DNA from: Kiritimatiellota bacterium
Lineage (GTDB): Bacteria; Verrucomicrobiota; Kiritimatiellia; JAAZAB01
Assembly (NCBI GenBank): GCA_008636095.1
Contig: VSJD01000055.1
Location: 1-16,170, forward strand
Length of the DNA stretch: 16,170 nucleotides
Direction of reading: 5' to 3'
A program made the translations under genes and the position numbers. This document shows positions 1 through 5,557 of the stretch, piece after piece. The notes under the pieces were generated by a model that was given only the letters and a program-made list of their open reading frames with translations, was not told where the DNA came from and did no database searches. Within the stretch, counting starts at the first letter, position 1; the number at the start of each line of letters is the position of its first letter.

Positions 1-202
1 CGCCACGATTCATCCGCAAAGCGTCACACACATCGTTCAAACCAATCGCATGCGTCAACTGGGCATAGACCAAGGCCGTGACATGACTCCATGGCGTAAA
101 CGTCCGGCTTTTTTCATCAACTCCATATTCCTGCGCCAGATTATTTACAAGATGCGGCGAAATAAGGTTGCAAATCTGCTTCAACATAGTGTATTTTTTC
201 AT
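1..202 (-). CDS. IS4-family (DUF4372) transposase, N-terminal part
   Basis: This is the first 67 codons of a transposase that continues past the left window edge. Read on the minus strand from ATG at 202-200, it starts MKKYTMLKQICNLISPHL. It contains the segment FTPWSHVTALVYAQL followed by IGLNDVCDALR, which is the pattern of the DUF4372 N-terminal domain found ahead of the DDE catalytic domain in many IS4-family transposases. The catalytic residues lie outside the window. A strong Shine-Dalgarno sequence (aggagga, positions 220-214) sits 11 nt before the ATG and supports this start. It is embedded in a long inverted repeat, described separately. The element's outer end must lie between this start and the neighbouring gene end at 306, but I cannot define the terminal inverted repeat with one end only. 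Whether the rest of the transposase is intact is unknown. Confidence 0.85.
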   Translation of the reverse strand, partial: MKKYTMLKQICNLISPHLVNNLAQEYGVDEKSRTFTPWSHVTALVYAQLTHAIGLNDVCDALRMNRG

Positions 203-203
203 C

Positions 204-270
204 GCTGGAATGATCCTCCTTTCGTTTTTACTTCACCGTCATTATTTCATGACGGCCGGATCATTCCAGC
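204..270 (-). promoter_or_regulatory. Fold-back hairpin in the transposase leader, overlapping the ribosome-binding site
   Basis: A perfect 13-nt inverted repeat (gctggaatgatcc at 204-216, ggatcattccagc at 258-270) brackets the leader. Nested inside it is a second perfect stem, ccgtcat at 236-242 with atgacgg at 249-255 and a 6-nt loop. In a transcript entering from outside the element, the outer stem would end one base before the ATG and take up the 3' part of the Shine-Dalgarno sequence (214-220). Several insertion sequences, such as IS10 and IS50, use this arrangement to block translation from read-through transcripts. That it works this way here is inference. The repeat itself is directly visible. 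Confidence 0.6.
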
Positions 271-305
271 TTTTTCATTTTCTATGGGATGCTAATGGCC
301 TGGCA

Positions 306-1448
306 TTATATGTTAAAGTTAATAAACGGTTGAAAAAAAAGCAATATATCGGACTGCATGTAGGCGCACTCAGTAATTTCTTCGCCCCTGTCCCGCATTG
401 GTAAAAGACCGGATGAAGTTCTTTTATTCGCGAGAAATCGCAGAATACGTTTTGCCGTCGCAATATTTCCACTTCCGCCGGTTCGCATGAGCACGTTAAA
501 AGTAATTGCATACGTCCAAATATTATATTTGGCAGTGCTCGTTTCGTTTTTCTCCCATAAAAGAGCGCCGTTCCGGTCCACGCAATTACATAAAAATGAG
601 CCCGCTTTTTTTGCCCCTGCGGCTATTTTTCTTTCAAAGCCCCGCCATGCGGGTATTTGAGAACGGAATGAAGCCGGCAACACGTCAAGAGTATTGAGCA
701 GACACCATAGAACAAGCGAAGTATAATTAATAGTGCTGTCCTCATATTTAATGTTACTGTCGCCGTGAGCGCCATAAGGATAACAGCCGTTTTTCCACTG
801 AAGCGGCAAGGTGTGCCTGATTCCCCGGCAGGCGCCCTGAAGAAAAATGCCGATGCGGTTGTTGTAAATCTCTTTCAGCGTCCAATATATGAGTGCAAGC
901 GACTCTACGGAATGGAATGTGGCGTTTAATGTGTCATATGGAGACCGCTCATGGTGCGGAAAGACTCCCGAACCTGGTGGTAATTCAATTGACAAAAACC
1001 ATAAACCCGCTTTTTTCAGGCAATCAAGGTAATTTTTTTTAGGAGGCAGGCCTTGAAGCAGCGCCATTCCCAAGCCATGGACGACAAATGCCGTTTCTAT
1101 TGTTGAGAGCTCTTCAAGACCGGTGTGTTCCCAGTCGGAGGGCTTTTCGTTGTTTTGAATTTCAAAATATCCGCCGCGCCGGTGCTGTCTGGCGGCAAGC
1201 CAGTCAAATGCCGTCTCCGCCCTGCGCGTCAGATCGCTGTCATTATTTTGCTTTCCGACAAGCCACAGCCCCAGAGCGGCGCTGCCTGCTCCCCTGTTGT
1301 GGTGGCTGCCGCCCGCGTGATAATCAAGCAAAGGCCCATGATAGGCCTTTTCACTCCAGAACGAACCGTAATATTCTCCCGGTCTGAAATCCTGGACTTT
1401 CAGCAAATATTGGGTTATATCCTCGCATATGCTTTTGATAATTTTCAT
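306..1448 (-). CDS. Putative alpha/alpha-toroid (six-hairpin-like) protein, function unknown
   Basis: The gene encodes 380 residues with no signal peptide or membrane segment, so it is probably cytoplasmic. Repeated helical stretches alternate with short G/N/H-rich loops, for example SAALGLWLVG, then AFDWLAARQHRRGGYFEI, then TIETAFVVHGLGMALL, then FHSVESLALIYWTLKEI. This is the look of an alpha/alpha barrel, as in glycosidase/lyase toroids, epimerases and terpene-cyclase-like folds. Conserved-looking polar loops include YHAGGSHHNRGAG near residue 45 and the segment PYGAHGDSN. I cannot assign a family or a reaction. It starts 21 nt downstream of greA on the same strand, so the two may be co-transcribed, but its leader has no clear Shine-Dalgarno. 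Its base composition is visibly more AT-rich than greA and hisF, which suggests a different history. The stop at 306 leaves about 100 nt before the transposase start. Confidence 0.6.
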   Translation of the reverse strand: MKIIKSICEDITQYLLKVQDFRPGEYYGSFWSEKAYHGPLLDYHAGGSHHNRGAGSAALGLWLVGKQNNDSDLTRRAETAFDWLAARQHRRGGYFEIQNNEKPSDWEHTGLEELSTIETAFVVHGLGMALLQGLPPKKNYLDCLKKAGLWFLSIELPPGSGVFPHHERSPYDTLNATFHSVESLALIYWTLKEIYNNRIGIFLQGACRGIRHTLPLQWKNGCYPYGAHGDSNIKYEDSTINYTSLVLWCLLNTLDVLPASFRSQIPAWRGFERKIAAGAKKAGSFLCNCVDRNGALLWEKNETSTAKYNIWTYAITFNVLMRTGGSGNIATAKRILRFLANKRTSSGLLPMRDRGEEITECAYMQSDILLFFQPFINFNI

Positions 1449-1469
1449 ATTATGCTTACCGAAGACATG

Positions 1470-3650
1470 TTATGCGTCGCCCCGGATCCAGGCCTTGATG
1501 TCGGGCGGCAGGCCGCCCACTTCCACCAGCGTGCATACGGTGTTTCCCGTTTCCGATGGGATGTTAACCGTGTCGCCGGGCTGGTGGCCCGTGATGGCCT
1601 CCCCGAATTTACATCGCGAGGAAAGAATGCCGCGGGCCTCGTCGCTATCCCATTCGCCCAGGATATAGTAAGTATCCGTTTTCCCATTCGCATGGCGCAA
1701 GGTTACGCAGGTACCCGGGCCTGCCACAGTGGCTGGGAACTGTTCGAAGTCTGTGCTCTTGACGCTGGCCAGCTGGCTTTCCAGATCGGATTGCCGACGC
1801 AGGAGAATTCCCTGCGTTTCCTTGGCCGATTTGTATTCGAAATTCTCGCGCAGGTCGCCGAAACTGCGGGCCACGGCAATGTCCTGACTGTTTTTGGGGA
1901 TATCCTGGGTGGCGATCTTGGTCAACAGCGCCTGGCGTTCACGATAACTACGCAGAGAGGTTAGCCGCGCGGCGGGCGCCGGGGAGACCGCCACCTCATC
2001 CTGCAGGGCCACGCTCAACTCGGGATACAGCTTCAGGATGCGGGCAAGGATGGCCCCGCGGTCAATCGCCGCCCAGGCGTTCGAATGTTTCATGCGACGC
2101 ATGAAATCGGGACGCTGACCGGCGCTCATGGAATCGAGGGACGTTTTCAGCCACTGCGGATGTTCGAACAGGGCGCGCAGTTGATGCTTTGCTTTCAGCC
2201 GTTCACCAGTTGCGTCGCGTGCTTCCAAGAGGGCCAGTGCTTCCATGGCCAGGTTGCCCGCCGTGCTGATGCCGTTGGTCTTAGCCATGTCCGCGTGCCG
2301 GCACAGCCAATAAACCATTTCACAGCTGGCCCGGTCGGCGCCGATCAGTTCGCGCATGGTTTCAAGGACCTGCGGCATCTGGCCGGCGGCCTGCAGGTAT
2401 TCGATCATTTCCGCCAGGGCCGAGGATGCCGTCTCCGGCAGAACGCGGAAAAATAAAGCCAGCGCGCTCGCGCCGCCGATTTCGTGCACAAAAGCAAAAA
2501 AAGACCGCAAGCGGCGGGCCGGCAAATCGCGCAGGGTGTCGAGGAATATCGTGTCCTGTAGAAATTGGGAGGCATAATCATGGATATCCAGGCGGCGCCA
2601 GGTAATACCCAGTTCGCGGCCCAGCATGCCGGCCTGCGCCGCCTGGCCCCAATGGAGCTTACTCGCGCCGAGTATCACAAATGCCAGCCGGTCTTCCACC
2701 GTTTTGCGCAGTTCGCCGTTCCGGGCATCGGCGGTCAGGGCCGTTTTCATGTCTTCCACCAGCTTGATAATATGGTTGAAATCCCGTTCCTCGCGGAGGG
2801 TTTTCAGCCAGGCGGCGTCATAACTCTTTGCCTTTTCCAGCAGGCGCAACGGGTCGGTGCGCCGGGCGGGGAATTCCACGAGCGGGTTCTGCTTGAGCTG
2901 TTTGCGGGCGGCGTCCCAAAACTTTTTCCAAGCTTCGGCGCTCATCAGGAGCCCGATCATCAACTCCTGGAGCCGTGCGGCGCTCATTGGCCCGAAACTG
3001 CGCAGAGCGCAGATGACAACGCCGCCCGGATCCTTATCCAGCCAATCAGTAAAAGCCTGGCCGTCCCGATGTCGGCGTGCCAGGAGGTGGTCATCATTCA
3101 GCAAGGCAAGCGTTTCCGCGGCATAGGCCAGGGCCATGTGATGGTTTTTTTTCTTTTCGAAGTTAACCACGACCTGATGGGCGTAAGCATCCAGTTCCGC
3201 CACGGTGCCGAATCCCCAGGTCTTTTCGTAGCAGAGCGCCTCCGGGCGCAACCGGCGCAGGAGCGCAAAGCGTCGCAGGCATTCCGTGGCCGGCAGTTTC
3301 TTGTTGAAGCCGGCATGGGGAATCAGCGCCAATGTTGCGTGGTCCTTTTGAAAAAATGTAATGAGGTGTTTTGCGCAGGTCGCGGCAAACGGCGGATCTT
3401 CGGTATGCCACGCGGCCTGCAAGCCCAGCAGGGCCAACAGCGCGGCCTCGTCGCGCCGGGCGGCAAGCGCTTCGAACAGCAGGTCGGCGCCGCTTTCCGC
3501 CTGGTTCGTATGCCCGGCGGCGTGCATCTGATTCAGGACGTTGCCAAATGACTGGATTGGGATGGCAGGGTTCTGGGCATTGGCCAACAGCCATTCCTCC
3601 TGGGTTTCGATACTTTCTACCGGCGCGGCAACTTGGTGTACTTCAGGCAT
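1470..3650 (-). CDS. greA: Transcription elongation factor GreA with very long N-terminal extension
   Basis: The protein has 726 residues, against about 158 for ordinary GreA. The C-terminal part (about residues 565-726) is GreA-like. It has the coiled-coil tip motif GDLRENFEYKSAKE at about 598-611, whose D and E correspond to the acidic pair that positions Mg2+ in the RNA polymerase secondary channel to rescue backtracked complexes. A C-terminal FKBP-like region follows, ending in PPDIKAWIRGDA. The first ~560 residues are mostly helical. They include a compact segment at about 144-193 (TWGFGTV, then VVNFEKKKNHHMALAYA) that recalls a small SH3/Tudor-like fold. Chlamydiae are known to have a similarly enlarged GreA. 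I chose ATG 3650 (MPEVHQ) over an in-frame ATG at 3728, because the 26 codons between read through an intergenic inverted repeat and look non-coding. A weak AAGGAAC precedes the chosen start. It lies 99 nt downstream of hisF. Confidence 0.88.
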   Translation of the reverse strand: MPEVHQVAAPVESIETQEEWLLANAQNPAIPIQSFGNVLNQMHAAGHTNQAESGADLLFEALAARRDEAALLALLGLQAAWHTEDPPFAATCAKHLITFFQKDHATLALIPHAGFNKKLPATECLRRFALLRRLRPEALCYEKTWGFGTVAELDAYAHQVVVNFEKKKNHHMALAYAAETLALLNDDHLLARRHRDGQAFTDWLDKDPGGVVICALRSFGPMSAARLQELMIGLLMSAEAWKKFWDAARKQLKQNPLVEFPARRTDPLRLLEKAKSYDAAWLKTLREERDFNHIIKLVEDMKTALTADARNGELRKTVEDRLAFVILGASKLHWGQAAQAGMLGRELGITWRRLDIHDYASQFLQDTIFLDTLRDLPARRLRSFFAFVHEIGGASALALFFRVLPETASSALAEMIEYLQAAGQMPQVLETMRELIGADRASCEMVYWLCRHADMAKTNGISTAGNLAMEALALLEARDATGERLKAKHQLRALFEHPQWLKTSLDSMSAGQRPDFMRRMKHSNAWAAIDRGAILARILKLYPELSVALQDEVAVSPAPAARLTSLRSYRERQALLTKIATQDIPKNSQDIAVARSFGDLRENFEYKSAKETQGILLRRQSDLESQLASVKSTDFEQFPATVAGPGTCVTLRHANGKTDTYYILGEWDSDEARGILSSRCKFGEAITGHQPGDTVNIPSETGNTVCTLVEVGGLPPDIKAWIRGDA

Positions 3651-3681
3651 AGGGTTCCTTGTTAAAAGTTCCTGGTGCTTT

Positions 3682-3722
3682 GTTCTTGGTTTTGGATTAA
3701 CGAGGAACGAAGAACCAAGAAC
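3682..3722. repeat. Intergenic inverted repeat between hisF and greA
   Basis: gttcttggtt at 3682-3691 pairs perfectly with aaccaagaac at 3713-3722, with 21 nt between. Shorter related words (gttcct at 3654 and 3668, aggaac at 3703) surround it, so the whole spacer is a quasi-palindromic array of GTTCYT/ARGAAC words. There is no T-run directly after the stem on either strand, so it is not a canonical intrinsic terminator. It could be an mRNA-stabilising hairpin between cistrons or one copy of a dispersed intergenic repeat. Confidence 0.45.
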
Positions 3723-3749
3723 GTTCACAAACTATATTGTTATGTTTTC

Positions 3750-4529
3750 CTACCACTTCTTCCGAACCGGAATATGCCTGGCCAGAAGCGCCTCCTTGAT
3801 CTGCCGGATCGTGTAGGCGCCCGTATGAATCATGCCGGCAATAATGGCGGCATCCGCGCGCCCGGTTGTGAATACCGCCGCCAGGTGGTCGGGGGTTCCG
3901 GCGCCGCCGGAGGCAACGACCGGGATGCGGACCTGTGTGGCAATCAGCCGCGTCAGGGTCAATTCAAAGCCCTGCCGGGTACCGTCCGCGTCCACCGAGT
4001 TGACCACGATTTCTCCGGCGCCCAGTTCTTCCGCGCGCCGGGCCCATGCAAGGGCATCCAAGCCCGTGCGTTCCCGGAACCCGCGGATCGTGATTTCATA
4101 ACCGCTGGGGAAACGCGGATCGCCGGGCGTCTTGACCGGGTCCATGCCCAGTACGATGCATTGTGAACCGAAGGCTTTGGCGCCCTCGGCAATTATGGCT
4201 GGGTTCCGGACGGCCAGGGAGTTTAGCGATATTTTTTCCGCGCCGGCCTGAAGTACACGTGCCATTTCATCGAGATTGGTAATTCCGCCGCCGACGGTGA
4301 AAGGTATGTGGATGGCGCGGGCCACGGCCGCGACCATCTGGATATCAATAGGCCGGTGTTCGGCGGAGGCGGTGATGTCGTAGAACACCAGCTCGTCGCA
4401 TCCGCCCTCGCTATAGGCCGCCGCCATATCCACCGGGTCGCCCAGTTCCACGTTGTTTTGGAACCGGACTCCCTTGGTGACCTTGCCGCACCGGACATCC
4501 AGGCATGGAATAATGCGTTTGGTCAGCAT
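3750..4529 (-). CDS. hisF: Imidazole glycerol phosphate synthase cyclase subunit HisF
   Basis: HisF is the cyclase half of the HisFH enzyme of histidine biosynthesis. It turns PRFAR plus ammonia from HisH into imidazole glycerol phosphate and AICAR in the cytoplasm. The 259 residues match the usual family length and the (beta/alpha)8 half-barrel repeats. Both catalytic aspartates are at the expected positions: D11 in IPCLDV and D130 in VLGMDPVK. The phosphate-binding loops TVGGGI (about residue 78) and VVASGGAG (about 204) and the segment NSVDADGT (about 177) are also present. The start MLTKRIIPCLDV is the standard one for the family, although no clear Shine-Dalgarno precedes it. Its partner hisH and other his genes are not in the window, so the pathway genes appear scattered. 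The upstream leader carries the 17-nt tandem repeat. Confidence 0.97.
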   Translation of the reverse strand: MLTKRIIPCLDVRCGKVTKGVRFQNNVELGDPVDMAAAYSEGGCDELVFYDITASAEHRPIDIQMVAAVARAIHIPFTVGGGITNLDEMARVLQAGAEKISLNSLAVRNPAIIAEGAKAFGSQCIVLGMDPVKTPGDPRFPSGYEITIRGFRERTGLDALAWARRAEELGAGEIVVNSVDADGTRQGFELTLTRLIATQVRIPVVASGGAGTPDHLAAVFTTGRADAAIIAGMIHTGAYTIRQIKEALLARHIPVRKKW

Positions 4530-4561
4530 AATGTAAAATCAAGGTGCTAATTGGGCGAGAA

Positions 4562-4612
4562 AACCCGGGCTGGTTAAAGACCCGGTCTGGTTAAAGACCC
4601 GGTCTGGTTGAA
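4562..4612. repeat. 17-nt tandem repeat, three units
   Basis: Three head-to-tail 17-nt units lie at 4562-4578, 4579-4595 and 4596-4612. The consensus is gacccggtctggttaaa. Units 2 and 3 differ at one base, and unit 1 is slightly more diverged (aacccgggctggttaaa). Each of units 2 and 3 contains the near-palindrome gacc-c-ggtc. The array lies in the hisF leader, 33-83 nt before its ATG. It could be operator-like or simply a replication-slippage product. Confidence 0.85.
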
Positions 4613-4697
4613 TGCGCCTCTGATTGCCAGGTGGCACCCTATGATAAATACGGGCAACAATCAAGTTTTTTGAAAATATACCTTTTCGTTCGCATGG

Positions 4698-4742
4698 GCA
4701 TGTATCCATGTGGCATGCATCCATGTGGTATGTATCCATGAT
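4698..4742. repeat. 15-nt tandem repeat, three units
   Basis: Three 15-nt units lie at 4698-4712, 4713-4727 and 4728-4742, reading gcatgtatccatgtg, gcatgcatccatgtg and gtatgtatccatgat. They are unrelated to the 17-nt array about 85 nt away. The unit is rich in ATG/CAT words, so it creates several false start codons on both strands. Confidence 0.85.
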
Positions 4743-4817
4743 GACAACCAGCCGCTTAATATGCTACTGTTTGAAGCAATTGCGTCACTGCCGATTCCAA
4801 GTGGTTTAAAACAAATC

Positions 4818-4847
4818 TTGATGATGCCACGGATCTGGTGTGACAAT
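4818..4847 (+). promoter_or_regulatory. Weak sigma70-like promoter candidate for the HAD gene
   Basis: TTGATG at 4818-4823 and GACAAT at 4842-4847 are separated by 18 nt and weakly resemble -35 and -10 boxes. If they are real, transcription would start at about the A of the HAD start codon at 4854, giving a leaderless mRNA. This would fit the lack of a good Shine-Dalgarno there. The match is poor and could be chance. Confidence 0.2.
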
Positions 4848-4853
4848 AAATCC

Positions 4854-5534
4854 ATGAACACTAAATCTTCAATCCAAGGCATTATTTTCGACATGGATGG
4901 CGTGCTCTGCGATTCGGAGCCATTCATTGCCGAGGCCGCCGTCCGGATGTTTGCCGAGCGGCACGGGCTGGTCGTCAAACCGGATGATTTTCGGCCGTTT
5001 GTCGGCATGGGTGAAGATCGCTTCTTGGGCGGCGTTGCTGAAAAATATGGTATTGAGCTCGATATGCCTTCCGACAAGGATCTTACTTATGCGATCTATC
5101 TGGATATAATCCGCGGCCGCCTGCATCCCTTGCCGGGAGTTGCCGAATTTGTTGCTGGTTGCCGTCGGCGCGGGCTGAAACTGGCTATTGCCACCAGTGC
5201 CGATCGCGTTAAACTGGACGGCAATTTGCGGGAGATCGGCCTTTCCCCGGATATGTTCGATGCCTGTGTAACCGGCAACGAAGTCCGGCGTAAAAAACCG
5301 GCGCCGGATATTTTTTTGACGGCGGCGCGCAAAGCGCAGATGGCGCCAACCGCGGTACTGGTGATCGAGGACGCGCCCAACGGTATTCAGGCCGCGCAAG
5401 CCGCCGGTATGCGTGCCCTGGGCATCACGTCCAGTTTCAGCGACGGGGCGCTCAGGGCGGCTGGCGCCGACTGGACTGCGCCGGACCTGGAGGATGTGCC
5501 GCAAGCAGTATGGGATGGGAATATCCACCGGTGA
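4854..5534 (+). CDS. HAD-superfamily hydrolase, beta-phosphoglucomutase/phosphatase-like
   Basis: This 226-residue cytoplasmic protein carries all four haloacid-dehalogenase motifs. Motif I is IIFDMDGVLCDSEP, with nucleophile D13 and acid/base D15. Motif II is AIATSAD (T114/S115), motif III is RRKKPAPDIF (K148), and motif IV is VIEDAPNGIQAA (E172, D173). The helical cap between motifs I and II makes it class IA, the group of beta-phosphoglucomutases and small sugar- or polyol-phosphate phosphatases. The sequence alone does not separate mutase from phosphatase. I chose ATG 4854 because the family motif begins a few residues later, and the upstream in-frame extension reads through a repeat. It ends 44 nt before the first giant glycan-degradation gene on the same strand, so the two may share a transcript and act on the same sugar. 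Confidence 0.9.
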   Translation: MNTKSSIQGIIFDMDGVLCDSEPFIAEAAVRMFAERHGLVVKPDDFRPFVGMGEDRFLGGVAEKYGIELDMPSDKDLTYAIYLDIIRGRLHPLPGVAEFVAGCRRRGLKLAIATSADRVKLDGNLREIGLSPDMFDACVTGNEVRRKKPAPDIFLTAARKAQMAPTAVLVIEDAPNGIQAAQAAGMRALGITSSFSDGALRAAGADWTAPDLEDVPQAVWDGNIHR

Positions 5535-5557
5535 CGTGGACGAAAAAATGGGGCTGA

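Larger units (their letters stand above)
4530..4853. other. Divergent intergenic region between hisF and the HAD gene
   Basis: This 324-nt stretch separates the leftward hisF from the rightward HAD gene, so it must hold outward promoters for both. It contains two unrelated short tandem arrays (4562-4612 and 4698-4742), an AT-rich stretch with a T-run around 4660-4680, and a weak promoter-like pair just before the HAD start. An open frame runs from ATG 4710 into the HAD gene, but it begins inside the 15-nt repeat and its residues do not belong to the HAD fold. I treat it as non-coding. Confidence 0.6.

Noticed and set aside
1125..1964. 279-codon rightward open frame spanning the junction of greA and the toroid gene
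   Set aside because: It is antisense to both real genes and shows no domain. It is a composition shadow.
2565..3551. 328-codon open frame antisense to greA
   Set aside because: It lies opposite a clear gene and encodes a low-complexity, arginine/glutamine-rich product with no recognisable motif. Such frames are expected opposite GC-rich coding sequence.
3682..3722. Rho-independent terminator of hisF
   Set aside because: The stem has a 21-nt loop and no T-run directly after it on the minus strand, so I list it as a repeat only.
3651..3728. N-terminal extension of greA to an upstream ATG (26 extra residues)
   Set aside because: The extra codons read across the intergenic inverted repeat and give a composition unlike a protein start. 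MPEVHQ at 3650 has its own weak AAGGAAC.
4562..4742. CRISPR array
   Set aside because: The repeats are head-to-tail with no spacers, only three units each and of two unrelated kinds. No cas gene is nearby.
4710..4853. 48-residue N-terminal extension of the HAD protein
   Set aside because: It starts inside the 15-nt tandem repeat. The HAD fold begins within a few residues of the internal ATG at 4854.
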